Shown here in pieces: positions 34,445-44,428 of a stretch of 64,000 nt of DNA. The notes beneath the pieces are model-generated. The model did no database searches and was not told the DNA's origin. It was given only the letters and a program-made list of their open reading frames with translations. Source of the DNA: Chelatococcus sp. HY11 (GTDB taxonomy: Bacteria; Pseudomonadota; Alphaproteobacteria; Rhizobiales; Beijerinckiaceae); NCBI RefSeq assembly GCF_018398335.1, contig NZ_JAHBRX010000002.1, positions 496,001 through 560,000 on the forward strand. Direction: 5' to 3'. The position numbers and the translations under genes are program-made. Each line of letters begins with the position of its first letter. Positions within the stretch are counted from its first letter, which is position 1.

Positions 34445-34489
34445 GCGCGTTTCCTGGACGATGACAAATGAGGAAGGCCGTAGCGGAAA

Positions 34490-36079
34490 CTAGAACGCCA
34501 CCGCCTGCCCATCCTTGCGCGGATCGGAGCCGGCAACATAAGCCGACGGCCCATTGCGCAGGATGGCCTGCGCACCGCCGAATCCGAAGACTGCGTCCGG
34601 CGTTTCCACCACGACCTCATGGCCGAGCCGGCGCAACCCCTCGACGAGCGTGGGGTCAAAATTGGCCTCGACCGAAACCTTGCGCCCCTGCATGACGCGC
34701 CAGCGCGGCGCGTCGGCAGCCGCCTGCGGGTTCTGGCCGTAACGCAGGATGCGCAACGCCATCTGGAGATGCCCCTGCGCTTGCATGGGCCCGCCCATGA
34801 CGCCGAAAGCCATCAGGGGATTGCCGGCATGGTCTGTCGCGAAGCCCGGTATGATCGTGTGGAACGGGCGCTTGCGCGGCGCCACCACATTCGGATGGTT
34901 CGGTTCCAGGCTGAAGCCCTTGCCCCTGTTCTGCATGCTGATACCGGTTCCCGGCACGACGACGCCCGAACCGAAGCCGGCAAAATTGGACTGGATGAAC
35001 GAAACCATGCGGCCAGCGGAATCGGCTGCCGCGAGATAGACCGTGCCGCCCGGTCGCGGGGTTCCATGGCCGGGATCGCCCGCCTCGTTCCGATCGATCA
35101 GGGCAGCACGCGCCGCGATGTAGGCCGGGTCAAGCAAATCCTCCGGGCGCACCCGCATGGCATCGATATCCGCGACATGGACGGCTATATCGACCAGCGC
35201 CGATTTGGTCGCTTCGATCGAAAGGTGCAGCGTTTCGATGTCGTCGACAGGCTTGTCACCAACCCCGAGCGCGTCGAGTATTCCAAGGCCGATAAGGGTC
35301 GCGATCCCCTGGCCGTTCGGCGGGATCTCATGCACCGCCGCATCGGCGAAGCGCTGCGAGACAGTCCCGACCCAGTCGACCTTGTGCTCGGCGAGATCCG
35401 CCAGACTCATGACGCCGCCGTGGGCGGTACTATGCGCCACCATGCGCTTCGCGAGATCGCCCCGGTAGAAATCCTCACCCTTGCTCGCCACGATGGCCTC
35501 GAGCGTCCGCGCGTGATCGGGCAAGCGCACGATCTCACCGGCCTTGGGAACCGCCCCGCCGGGGATAAAGGCATCCGCGAAGCCCGGCCCCTTGCCGAGC
35601 CGCCTGGCTCCGAGTTCCCATTGCACGGCGATGATCGGGCTGAGGGGATAGCCGTCACGTGCATAACCGATTGCGGGAGCCGCGATCTCCGTGAGCGGGA
35701 GGCTGCCGAACCGCTCCCAGAGCGCGATCCAGGCCGAGACCGCGCCCGGCACGGTCACGCTGTCCCAGCCGAGTTCAGGCATGTGCTTGTGTTGCGCGAA
35801 ACGCTCCTTCGTCCACGCGGCAGGTGCACGACCGGACGCATTGAGACCATGTAGTTCCTTGCCATCCCACAGGATCGCGAAGGCATCGCTCCCGATGCCG
35901 CAACCGGTCGGCTCGACGACTGTCAGCACCATGGCGGCGGCGATGGCGGCATCGACCGCGTTACCGCCGCGCGCCAGCATGAGGAGGCCGGCCTGCGCAG
36001 CGAGCGGTTGCGAGGTCGCGACGATGTTCCGCCCGAGGACCGGCGAGCGTTGTGAGGAATATGGCAAGTCGTAGTCCAT
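34490..36079 (-). CDS. Gamma-glutamyltransferase-family Ntn hydrolase (529 aa)
   Basis: The sequence follows gamma-glutamyltransferase (NIVATSQPLAAQAGLLMLARGGNAVDAAIAAA near the N-terminus). The expected autoprocessing threonine is Thr346 in PGGTVYLAAAD, splitting it into two chains. There is no signal peptide, so it is cytoplasmic, like YwrD-type members and the oxamate amidohydrolase HpxW, which also belong here. It may hydrolyse a gamma-glutamyl or oxamate-like amide imported by the operon's transporter. Its start shares one base with the stop of the NTF2-like gene upstream. Confidence 0.88.
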   Translation of the reverse strand: MDYDLPYSSQRSPVLGRNIVATSQPLAAQAGLLMLARGGNAVDAAIAAAMVLTVVEPTGCGIGSDAFAILWDGKELHGLNASGRAPAAWTKERFAQHKHMPELGWDSVTVPGAVSAWIALWERFGSLPLTEIAAPAIGYARDGYPLSPIIAVQWELGARRLGKGPGFADAFIPGGAVPKAGEIVRLPDHARTLEAIVASKGEDFYRGDLAKRMVAHSTAHGGVMSLADLAEHKVDWVGTVSQRFADAAVHEIPPNGQGIATLIGLGILDALGVGDKPVDDIETLHLSIEATKSALVDIAVHVADIDAMRVRPEDLLDPAYIAARAALIDRNEAGDPGHGTPRPGGTVYLAAADSAGRMVSFIQSNFAGFGSGVVVPGTGISMQNRGKGFSLEPNHPNVVAPRKRPFHTIIPGFATDHAGNPLMAFGVMGGPMQAQGHLQMALRILRYGQNPQAAADAPRWRVMQGRKVSVEANFDPTLVEGLRRLGHEVVVETPDAVFGFGGAQAILRNGPSAYVAGSDPRKDGQAVAF

Positions 36080-36534
36080 CAGGCTTCCCTGTTACCGTGG
36101 GAGGAGGAGGGGGTGCCACGCATCAGCGACATATGGCTGTGGTTGGCCACCCAGGCATCGCCCACCTTGTCACGAACAAACGACACTGTCGCGCGTCCCT
36201 GCCGTGGAAACGGCGTCCCGTCCTCCCGAAAACCGGTTGAATCGAAGAAAGCGAGCCCAACCGCGAAGAGCCGGTCTGGTGAGATGAAGCCGTGGATTTC
36301 ATCGAGACGGATATGGAAATCCTTGATCGTCGACCAGACGTTGCGCCACTGGTTGCGCTCCGCATCGTCCTTGCCGACGAGAAAATCCGCAAATGTACCG
36401 AAGGCGACAAAATCATCGCTCACCCAGTCCCGCGCGCCGGTGAAGTCCAGAGCGTTGACCTGAATGTTCAGGCGCGCGAACCAATCACGGATCGCGGCGA
36501 TATCATCGGCATGTGGGGCAGGGGTAGTCGTCAT
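36079..36534 (-). CDS. NTF2/SnoaL-like protein (151 aa)
   Basis: The length and pattern (IRDWFARLNIQVNALDFTGARDWVSDDFVAFGTF, then VSFVRDKVGDAWVANHSHMS) fit the NTF2-like/SnoaL fold, which includes isomerases, dehydratases and ligand-binding proteins. The reaction is unknown. The ATG at 36534 overlaps the stop of the alpha/beta hydrolase gene (ATGA), and its own stop touches the start of the glutamyltransferase-family gene. Confidence 0.75.
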   Translation of the reverse strand: MTTTPAPHADDIAAIRDWFARLNIQVNALDFTGARDWVSDDFVAFGTFADFLVGKDDAERNQWRNVWSTIKDFHIRLDEIHGFISPDRLFAVGLAFFDSTGFREDGTPFPRQGRATVSFVRDKVGDAWVANHSHMSLMRGTPSSSHGNREA

Positions 36535-37070
36535 TCTTTGCACCGTTTCTGCAAGGCGTCAGCTAGTTCAAAGCCTAGGGGCCAGGGCCCGAAGCCGCTG
36601 TCGACGTTGATGTGCCCGGCGTCGTCGAGATCGACGACGCTGCTTCCTAGATCCCGGGCGAGCTCGGTCGAACGCGCGAAGCTCATGTGCGGATCCGTGC
36701 GGCTCAAGACCATCGTGGAAGGATATGGCAGAGGCGCGCGCGGCATGGGCGCAAAACTGGCTATCGGCGGATTGGCCGGCGCATGCAGGTCGGCATCGCC
36801 TGGCGCGACTAGCAGGGCGGCGCGCACCGGGGAAAGCGGCCGCGTCGCGGCATGGTGAGCAACGAGGATCACGCCAAGACTGTGCGCGATGAGCATGGCC
36901 TCGTTTGCGCCGGCGAGCGCTGCGTCGAGACGCGCCAGCCACGCCTCCCGGTCAGGATTGGCCCAGTCGTCCTGCTCCACGATCACAGCTGCCGGGTCGT
37001 GCTTCAGCCAGAGCCGCTGCCAATGCCCGGCGCCAGAGCCATGCCAGCCCGGCAGGATGAATCTCTGCAT
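36531..37070 (-). CDS. RBBP9/YdeN-family alpha/beta hydrolase (179 aa)
   Basis: The compact hydrolase has the start FILPGWHGSGAGHWQ, the nucleophile in IAHSLGV (Ser), and a late histidine in DDAGHINVDSGFGPWPLG. These are the marks of the RBBP9/YdeN serine hydrolases. It probably cleaves a small ester, thioester or amide in the cytoplasm. It lies five bases after the Ldh_2-family gene and overlaps the NTF2-like gene, so it is well embedded in the operon. Confidence 0.85.
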   Translation of the reverse strand: MQRFILPGWHGSGAGHWQRLWLKHDPAAVIVEQDDWANPDREAWLARLDAALAGANEAMLIAHSLGVILVAHHAATRPLSPVRAALLVAPGDADLHAPANPPIASFAPMPRAPLPYPSTMVLSRTDPHMSFARSTELARDLGSSVVDLDDAGHINVDSGFGPWPLGFELADALQKRCKE

Positions 37071-37075
37071 TCTAT

Positions 37076-37984
37076 TTATGCCTTCCCCGTGATGCGCGCG
37101 AGATGCTCCCCGAGCCTCTGTGCAAAGGCGTCGTCCAGTTCACCCGCGCCGGCTAGCCCGCCGCCACGCGGCCAATGGCCCCCAGCGTCCATCCACTCCG
37201 TCTTGAGGGACGCGAGCAACTCGCGCCAATGCCCGGTGTCTCCGCCGGCTTCGGGATCGATTGCCATGAGGAACACCCCACGCCCCCGGCTGTCGCCGCG
37301 CCCCTGCCCCGCAATGCCAGCCAGCAGTTCCACGACAAGACCGAGCAGGGAGCCAGCCCTCCCATCTCGCGGAAGAAGGGCGGCGACATCCGCCGCGATG
37401 CTCGTGGGCCGCCCCAGGTGATCAAGTGCCTTGCCGGCCGGCAACTTCCGGCCCGTTGCTCGGGCGTCGCGAACGTCAGCCATCGTCAGGCTCGCCGTGG
37501 CCAGATCGACCACAATGCGATCCTCACCCTGCCCGATTGCGAAAGCGAACGGATTGGTGCCGATAACAGCACTTCTGCCGTCGTATGGCGCGACAAATGG
37601 TGGCCCTTCGGCTCCGGCGATTCCGACAAGTCCCGCATCGGCAAGGCGTCGTACGAACGGGGCCAGGCGGCCGAAGCCTTTCACACCGCGCAGAAAGAAG
37701 GCAGCGACGCCATATTGCCGTGCGGCGAGCTCGATATCGAGGGTCGCATGGGCGACCGCCAAAGGGGCGAAGGAGGCCGAGCAGTCGCGCCACCGCAATG
37801 GGCCCTGGTCCGCGCATGCCTCCACTTCCTGTGCCCGGCCAGCCCACTCATCCAGCATGGCGATGCCGAACCGCGGCAGGCCAAGCGCATCGGCCTCGAC
37901 GAGAGCGGCCGCCGCCAGATCGGCGCCCGCACTGCCTCCCAGGGCGCGCGACAACCGTGCGATGGCCTCAGCGATGGTGATCAT
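37076..37984 (-). CDS. Ldh_2 (malate/L-lactate/ureidoglycolate dehydrogenase) family protein without the usual histidines (302 aa)
   Basis: The middle part (GLVGIAGAEGPPFVAPYDGRSAVIGTNPFAFAI) aligns well with the NAD(P)-binding Ldh_2 family of 2-hydroxyacid dehydrogenases. Two hallmark histidines are absent. The N-terminal SHG motif reads RFG (38-40), and the SNHFG motif reads VKGFG (101-105). The protein is also about 40 residues shorter than usual. It may use another proton donor, catalyse a different reaction or be a binding protein. Its start overlaps the GntR stop (ATGA) in the middle of the operon. A frameshift is not indicated because both flanks remain in one frame. Confidence 0.75.
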   Translation of the reverse strand: MITIAEAIARLSRALGGSAGADLAAAALVEADALGLPRFGIAMLDEWAGRAQEVEACADQGPLRWRDCSASFAPLAVAHATLDIELAARQYGVAAFFLRGVKGFGRLAPFVRRLADAGLVGIAGAEGPPFVAPYDGRSAVIGTNPFAFAIGQGEDRIVVDLATASLTMADVRDARATGRKLPAGKALDHLGRPTSIAADVAALLPRDGRAGSLLGLVVELLAGIAGQGRGDSRGRGVFLMAIDPEAGGDTGHWRELLASLKTEWMDAGGHWPRGGGLAGAGELDDAFAQRLGEHLARITGKA

Positions 37985-38697
37985 TCTGCCGCCCTCTCGA
38001 CCCGCGCTCCCTGCGCGAGCTCAACCTCGGAGAGATAGCCGAGCGTTATCAACCTCTCGATCAGGAACTGCCGGCTGCTCGCGATATGGCCCGCTTCGAT
38101 CTGCGCCGCGCGGTTGCCGTCGCCGGCTTCGATGGCATCCACGAGATCGGTATGCTCACCGGAATGTTCCCCCGCCTTGACCGTGAAATCGATGGCGAAA
38201 CGCAGGAGACGTTCGAGCTCGTCGAACAGGGCCTCCGTCAAGGCGACGACGCGCCTGTTGCGACTGCAGCGCGCGATCGCAACATGAAAACGCCGCGCGA
38301 CCTGCTGCATCGCACCGATATCGAGCGGCGCCGCATATTCGGCCACGATATGCCGGAGTTCATCGATGTCGGCGGATGTCGCATAGCGGGCCGCCTGGCG
38401 CGCGGCATGCGGGCCGATCGCGGCGCGCAGATCCAGGATTTCGTGCACGGCCTGAAAGGTGATGGGAGCGACACGATAGCCGCTGCGCGGCAAGATGATG
38501 ACCAACCCGTCCCCGGCGAGCTTCTGCATGGCATCGCGAACCGGCGTCTTGGACACGGCATAGCGTCTGGCAATGGCGGCCGCGTCCAGCGTCACGCCGG
38601 GCGCGATTTCGCAGCGCATGATGTCTTGCCGCAGCGAGAGATAGATGCGCTCTGATACCGGCACGTTGCTCGGCGCCTGGACGTCATCGGCAGTCAT
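37981..38697 (-). CDS. GntR-family regulator with FCD domain (238 aa)
   Basis: A winged helix (about 15-80, SLRQDIMRCEIAPGVTLDAAAIARRYAVSKTPVRDAMQKLAGDGLV) precedes an all-helical FCD effector domain with histidines and an aspartate suited to metal and acid binding. FadR/VanR-type proteins of this kind repress catabolic operons and sense carboxylic acids. It sits inside the operon between the transporter and enzyme genes and overlaps the Ldh_2 gene, so it likely autoregulates. Confidence 0.9.
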   Translation of the reverse strand: MTADDVQAPSNVPVSERIYLSLRQDIMRCEIAPGVTLDAAAIARRYAVSKTPVRDAMQKLAGDGLVIILPRSGYRVAPITFQAVHEILDLRAAIGPHAARQAARYATSADIDELRHIVAEYAAPLDIGAMQQVARRFHVAIARCSRNRRVVALTEALFDELERLLRFAIDFTVKAGEHSGEHTDLVDAIEAGDGNRAAQIEAGHIASSRQFLIERLITLGYLSEVELAQGARVERAAE

Positions 38698-38731
38698 ACC
38701 GTCATCCTTCCCGTGTTCCCGCCCTATGCCA

Positions 38732-39547
38732 CTAATGTTTCGCCCAGGGCACGAAGCGCCGCTCGAGGAATTCGAGCGCCAGGATAGTGAGATACCCCAT
38801 CGCGGAGATCACCACGATGCCGACGAACATGCGCGACACGGCGAAGGTCTGCCAGGATGCCCAGATGAAGAAGCCGACGCCGCTGCGCGCACCAAGAAAC
38901 TCTGCCGCGGCGATGATAATGTAGGAGGATCCAGCGGCGAGCTTCAGCCCGGTGAAGATGCTCGGAAGCGCGGCCGGAAAGGCGATGCGGCGGAAGACCT
39001 GGAAGCGCGTGGCACCAGCGTTTTTTGCGACATCCATGTAGATCTGCGGGGTCTGCATGACGCCGCCCATGGTATTGTAAAGCATGAGAAAGAAGACGCC
39101 GATGGCGATGACGACGAATTTCGAGGCGTCCCCAACGCCGAAGATCAGAAGGATCAACGGCAGGATGGCAATCTTCGGCACGGGGTAGAGCGCGGAGAAG
39201 ATCGGCCCGAGCACCCTGCGCACAGGACGGGAACGTCCGAGAATGAGCCCCATTACGACTCCCGGAACAGCGCCCATAACATAGCCCACAGCAACTCGCC
39301 GGAGGGTTGCGCCCATGTGATCGAACAGCTCAAAGCTGAGGATCATCCGCCAGGCGGTCTGCGCTATGGCGCTCGGCGCCGGGAAGAAACGGCGGTCAAT
39401 CAGGTTGAACTGCGCGGACAGCTCCCACAAAAGCAGCAAAAGGAGCGGGCTGAAATAGGAGAAGACGCGGAATATCCGCTCGCGACGCGCTGGCGCCTTC
39501 AAACGGTTGAGTTCATCGTCCGACAGTCTTGCGGGAATGGCACTCAT
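38732..39547 (-). CDS. ABC transporter permease, SsuC/TauC-like, second system (271 aa)
   Basis: Helices beginning YFSPLLLLLLWELSAQF and the cytoplasmic loop KNAGATRFQVFRRIAFPAALP identify a nitrate/sulfonate/taurine-type permease. ATG 39547 lies two bases after the ATPase stop; an in-frame start 36 bases upstream would lie within the ATPase gene. It works with the ATPase (39550) and binding protein (40353). It is not a close copy of the permease at 29901, so the substrates probably differ. Confidence 0.9.
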   Translation of the reverse strand: MSAIPARLSDDELNRLKAPARRERIFRVFSYFSPLLLLLLWELSAQFNLIDRRFFPAPSAIAQTAWRMILSFELFDHMGATLRRVAVGYVMGAVPGVVMGLILGRSRPVRRVLGPIFSALYPVPKIAILPLILLIFGVGDASKFVVIAIGVFFLMLYNTMGGVMQTPQIYMDVAKNAGATRFQVFRRIAFPAALPSIFTGLKLAAGSSYIIIAAAEFLGARSGVGFFIWASWQTFAVSRMFVGIVVISAMGYLTILALEFLERRFVPWAKH

Positions 39548-39549
39548 CT

Positions 39550-40352
<803 letters not shown>

Positions 40353-40356
<4 letters not shown>

Positions 40357-41372
40357 GGCTTGCTCGCGGCCAGCTCGTTGGCGCGCTTCAGAAGATCGGC
40401 GCGATAGACGGAGTCAATATTCGCCTGCCCCTGATATTCGAGGGCGCCTCGCTTGCGGAAGAACTCCTCCTGCTCGCGCACGGAGGCCATATCGATGGCG
40501 CCATCCTCCGATCGCACCGTGTAGGAAATACCCTGAAGCGTGTCACGTTCGGTGCCGGTGTATCTCGCCACGATGTCGAGGATCTTGTCGTCCTTCCAGC
40601 CGCCCTTGTCGAGAAGCCGGGCCGCCTTGAGATAGGCCGCCATGAAACGCACGACGGCGTCTTCATTCTTCTCCACAAACTCCTTGTTGAAGGCAATGAA
40701 GCCGAGTTCGGTGCCAAAGGTGTGATCTTCGACAAGGCGGCGGCCGAGACCTTGCTTCTCGAGCTGCAGGGCAAAGGGCTCTATGCTCCAGCCGGCTTCC
40801 AGCCCGCCATTGGCGAAGGCAGCCGCCGTTGCGGGCGGCGGCAGATAGACAGCCTCAACGTCGTCGACTGTAAGGCCGCCCTTTTCCAGCGCCTTGGCCA
40901 CGGAAAACATGCCGAAGCCGCCCGGGCCGGGAATGCCGACACGCTTGCCTTTCAGGTCCGCGACCTTGCGAATGCCCGCGTCCCAAGCCTTCTGCGACAC
41001 CATGAACGGTGAAGGCGACGGGACTGTGCCCGGCATCTTCGCCGAGGTCGCGATGATCGCAACCGTCGCGCCACGGTCGATCGCGTTGAAAAGACCAGCG
41101 CCCCAGGTTGCCGCCCCCGCCTCTACGTTGCCGGAGGCAAGAAGCTGGATCGTCTCCGCGGTGCCTCCCTTGGGCGATAGCGTCACATCAACGCCGAAGT
41201 CTTTGAAATAACCGAGCTCTTTGGCGACGAAGAAGGGCGCGTAGTCCGCGAAGGGTGAGTAGAGAAACTCGACCTTAGGTGTCTTCTGTGCCTCAGCGCC
41301 GGGGATTGCGCCCAGAAGAACGCCCGCTGCCAACGCTGATACGACAAAACCGCGACGATTCACTGAACGCAT
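40353..41372 (-). CDS. NMT1/SsuA-like substrate-binding protein, second system (339 aa)
   Basis: A twin-arginine type leader (NRRGFVVSALAAGVLLG, cleavage near GAEAQ) precedes a binding fold with FLYSPFADYAPFFVAKELGYFKDFGVDV, typical of NMT1/SsuA/TauA proteins. ATG 41372 is supported by an upstream GGGAG run and the leader. The open frame reaches 31 codons further without family match. It is the first gene of the nine-gene operon, whose promoter must lie in the 420-base region to the right. Confidence 0.9.
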
Positions 41373-41794
41373 GTCCCACGCTCCCGAGCACGCTACCGCG
41401 CCTGCCGGCCGGATTCCGGCCATGATTTCCCGACCTCTGCCCACCCCGTCTCCGAGGCCTCGCAATCTCGCGCATTTGACTTAGGTCAACTTGGGAATCA
41501 GATTGCAACTAATGCATCAGATTTGCAAACTGATATCTTCAAGAATCCGCATAATTTTGTGTTTTTTAATAAACAACGAAATTCTGCGTGGAATATGAGG
41601 CCGGGTTTTGCTAGTGTCCTGCTCGATAGCCGGCAAATTTCGCGCCGTTACAGCTAGGCTTGTCTCGTGGGAGAGACGTGGTAGCGGATGCCCGATGGAT
41701 AGTCGGATCAGCGCTCGAAAGAAGCACGGGCCTGCTGCAAATCGATCAGGCTGTAGGGTCGGACGCTTTGAGCTCCCGCACCTGTTATCGTATG
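41373..41794. promoter_or_regulatory. Divergent control region with repeats, between the second Ssu-type operon and a FadR-type gene
   Basis: About 420 bases without a gene. The core (41470-41600) is A+T rich. It holds a short dyad TTGAC-TTAG-GTCAA (41476-41489) and two near-identical direct repeats, CAGATTGCAACT (41499) and CAGATTTGCAAACT (41518). These are candidate sites for one of the two FCD-type GntR regulators that flank the region. No exact promoter can be assigned. Confidence 0.45.
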
Positions 41795-42640
41795 ATGAGC
41801 GAAATTAAACCGATCGGCCACGTTGTTCCTATGAAAGCTTCCACAATTCGGCCCGCGCGCAAGGAGCGCTTGGGGGAAATCATATACGGGCAGATTCTCG
41901 AGCAGATTCTGGCCGACAACTATGGCGAAGGCGACAAATTGCCGTCCGAGGCCGAGCTGTCATTGGCTTTCGAGGTATCGCGCCCTGTCATCCGGGAAGC
42001 CTTGATGCGCCTGCAGGCCGACGGACTCGTGCAGGCACGCCGGGGGATTGGCACATTTGTATCCCATCGCCCGTCCAGCCGCCTGCCGGAGCTGGTGAGC
42101 GCCAACGAACTTTCGGGCTATCTCAGAACGTTCGAGCCGCGCATCGTGCTGGAGGCGGAAGCCGCGCGGCTCGCGGCCGGCCGGCGGACAAACACCCAGC
42201 TCAAGCTCATGCGCGACACGATCGAGGCGCTGCGCGCCGCAATTCTGGCCGGCAATCTCGGAACGGAGGAGGATATCGCCTTCCACGAAACCATCGCGGA
42301 AGCGACCGGCAACGACTACTTCCCATCGCTCCTCAATGATCTGCGTCGCCCGGTCGTCAGCACCATGGCCATCGGCCTCGAACTTGCCCGCGAGCGTTCA
42401 CCCGCCCGGCGTCTCCGCGTCGTCGAGGAACATGGGAAGGTTTACGACGCCGTTGTCGCGCAGGACGGTGAATGCGCGGCCGCCTATATGCGCCACCATC
42501 TCTATCAGGCGCGCGCCGCAGTGACGGATGTGCACCACCTCGAACGCGAGACGTTCAATACCCCCGACAGCCTGCTGGATGATGTTGAAGGCTCAGTGCA
42601 TCACCCAGGAGAGAAACTCACGCGCACGGGGCGTCCGTGA
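41795..42640 (+). CDS. GntR-family regulator, FadR/FCD type (281 aa)
   Basis: A winged helix (GDKLPSEAELSLAFEVSRPVIREALMRLQADGLVQARRGIGTFV) is followed by an FCD effector domain (RIVLEAEAARLAAGR, then AFHETIAEATGND). It should repress a catabolic operon until an acid or sugar-acid effector binds. The start is uncertain: ATG 41795, an ATG three bases earlier and ATG 41831 (giving 269 residues) all lack good ribosome sites. It converges on the minus-strand kinase/aldolase/importer operon, overlapping its last gene by 48 bases. That operon is its likely target. Confidence 0.88.
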   Translation: MSEIKPIGHVVPMKASTIRPARKERLGEIIYGQILEQILADNYGEGDKLPSEAELSLAFEVSRPVIREALMRLQADGLVQARRGIGTFVSHRPSSRLPELVSANELSGYLRTFEPRIVLEAEAARLAAGRRTNTQLKLMRDTIEALRAAILAGNLGTEEDIAFHETIAEATGNDYFPSLLNDLRRPVVSTMAIGLELARERSPARRLRVVEEHGKVYDAVVAQDGECAAAYMRHHLYQARAAVTDVHHLERETFNTPDSLLDDVEGSVHHPGEKLTRTGRP

Positions 42641-43330
42641 ATTCGTAAAGAATTCCTCTGGCGGCGCGGTATCCACGATCGCGCCGGCATCCATGAAGAT
42701 GATACGGTCCGCGATCTTCCGCGCGAAGCCCATCTCGTGGGTCACGCAGATCATGGTAGTGCCTTCGTTCGCGATTTCGGTCATGGTGTCGAGCACCTCG
42801 CCCACCATCTCCGGATCGAGAGCGGACGTCGGCTCGTCGAACAGCATGACGTCGGGACTCATCGCGAGCGCGCGTGCGATCGCCACCCGCTGCTGCTGGC
42901 CACCCGAGAGCTGCGACGGATATTTGTTGATCTGATCCTCGACATGCACGCGACGCAGGTATTTCTCGGCGACGGCGCGCGCTTCGTCACGCTTCAGCCC
43001 CCTCACCCGCATCGGCGCGACCATGCAATTCTCGACGGCCGTCATATGCGGGAAGAGATTGAAGTTCTGGAACACCATGCCGGTGCGGCGACGCACGAGA
43101 TCAATCGACTTGCGTTTGTCCGTGAGTGCGATGCCGCACACCGACAGCTCACCGCCCTGATGCGGCTCCAGGCCGTTGAGGCAGCGGATCAGGGTAGATT
43201 TCCCTGATCCGGATGGTCCGCACAGCACGACCCGCTCACCGCTCTTCACCTGCAGGTCGATATTCCGCAGGACGTGAAAATTGGAGAAGTATTTGTTGAG
43301 GCCGACGGCCTCGATCATCGTCTGGGTCAT
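42593..43330 (-). CDS. Polar amino-acid-type ABC transporter ATP-binding protein, GlnQ-like (245 aa)
   Basis: GlnQ/HisP-type sequence: Walker A (GPSGSGKST), MVFQNFNLFPHMTA, signature LSGGQQQRVAIARALAM, Walker B (VMLFDEPTSALDPE) and VTHEMGFA. ATG 43330 was chosen where the family N-terminus (MIEAVGLNKYF) begins; the longer frame is unrelated sequence. It is the last gene of the operon, separated from its permeases and binding protein by the class II aldolase gene. Its 3' end overlaps the convergent FadR-type gene. Confidence 0.92.
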   Translation of the reverse strand: MTQTMIEAVGLNKYFSNFHVLRNIDLQVKSGERVVLCGPSGSGKSTLIRCLNGLEPHQGGELSVCGIALTDKRKSIDLVRRRTGMVFQNFNLFPHMTAVENCMVAPMRVRGLKRDEARAVAEKYLRRVHVEDQINKYPSQLSGGQQQRVAIARALAMSPDVMLFDEPTSALDPEMVGEVLDTMTEIANEGTTMICVTHEMGFARKIADRIIFMDAGAIVDTAPPEEFFTNSRTPRAREFLSWVMH

Positions 43331-43352
43331 GAAGTGCTCTGGTATTACGACG

Positions 43353-44375
43353 TCACTTGATCTTCGGATCCAACGCACCGGACGCGTAACGACGCGCCAT
43401 GTCGCCCATCGGGATGACCTTGATCTTGGACCCATGTCCCGCGGTGTTGAATTCCTCAAGCCGCTGGCGGCACAGCTTGGCGATGGCATCCATGCCTGGC
43501 TTCATCATGTTGCGGATGTCGAACTCGCCCGGGTCCTCCTGCATCACGCGGCGGATCTGGCCGATGAGCGCCATGCGGTTGTCGGTATCGATGTTGACCT
43601 TGCGCACGCCGTGGCGGATGCCGCGCTGGATCTCCTCGATCGGCACGCCCCAGGTCTGCGGGATATTCGCGCCGTACTTGTTCATGATGTCCTGCAGTTC
43701 CTGCGGAACCGACGAGGAACCGTGCATGACGAGATGCGTATCGGGCAGGCGGCGGTGAATGTCCTCCAGGCGGTCCATGGCGAGCACTTCGCCGTCGGGC
43801 TTGCGCGAGAACTTGTAGGCGCCGTGCGAGGTGCCCATGGCGATGGCGAGCGCATCGACCTTCGTTGCCCTGACGAATTCCACCGCCTGGTCCGGATCTG
43901 TCAGCAGCCGCTCATCGCGGCCATGTTCCAGCTTGCCGAGCACGCCGATCTCGCCCTCCACCGAGGCGCCCATGAAATGGGCGAACCGCGAGACAGACTC
44001 GGTGACACGCACGTTGTAGTCGAAATCGGACGGGGTCTTGCCGTCTTCCTGCAGCGAGCCGTCCATCATGACGGACGTGAACTTGCGCTGCAGAGCCGTC
44101 GCGCAGGTCGCTTCGCTGTTACCGTGATCCTGGTGAATGCAGAGCGGCACATGCGGATACATCTTGATGAGCGCCTCGAAGAGATGCTCGATCATGATAT
44201 CGCCCGCATAGGCGCGGGCCTTGGTGCCGACCTGCAGGATGACGGGCGCGTCAACGGCATCGGCCGCCGACATCACCGCCAGCATCTGCTCCATATTGGT
44301 CACGCTGAAAGCAGGAACGCCATACTGGTGCTCGGCGGCGTGATCAAGCAATTGACGGAGCGTGATGCGGGACAT
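43353..44375 (-). CDS. Class II fructose-bisphosphate aldolase family, CbbA-like (340 aa)
   Basis: The metal and active-site motifs of class II aldolases are present: IHQDHGNS, GASVEGEIGVLG, MGTSHGAYKF and MHGSSSVPQE. The N-terminus SRITLRQLLDHAAEHQYGVPAF resembles Calvin-cycle CbbA proteins. It cleaves or forms fructose-1,6-bisphosphate or a related ketose bisphosphate with zinc. ATG 44375 fits the family start. It lies between the binding-protein and ATPase genes of an importer operon that also encodes a LacD-like class I aldolase, so a catabolic role for a non-standard ketose phosphate is plausible. Confidence 0.9.
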   Translation of the reverse strand: MSRITLRQLLDHAAEHQYGVPAFSVTNMEQMLAVMSAADAVDAPVILQVGTKARAYAGDIMIEHLFEALIKMYPHVPLCIHQDHGNSEATCATALQRKFTSVMMDGSLQEDGKTPSDFDYNVRVTESVSRFAHFMGASVEGEIGVLGKLEHGRDERLLTDPDQAVEFVRATKVDALAIAMGTSHGAYKFSRKPDGEVLAMDRLEDIHRRLPDTHLVMHGSSSVPQELQDIMNKYGANIPQTWGVPIEEIQRGIRHGVRKVNIDTDNRMALIGQIRRVMQEDPGEFDIRNMMKPGMDAIAKLCRQRLEEFNTAGHGSKIKVIPMGDMARRYASGALDPKIK

Positions 44376-44428
44376 GTGAGCAAACCTTTCGGGAGAAGCG
44401 GCGGAGCCATCTCCGCCGCACAGGTCAA

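Noticed and set aside
34619-35854. 411-codon open frame on the plus strand
   Set aside because: Antisense to the glutamyltransferase-family gene, which has intact N-terminal and threonine motifs.
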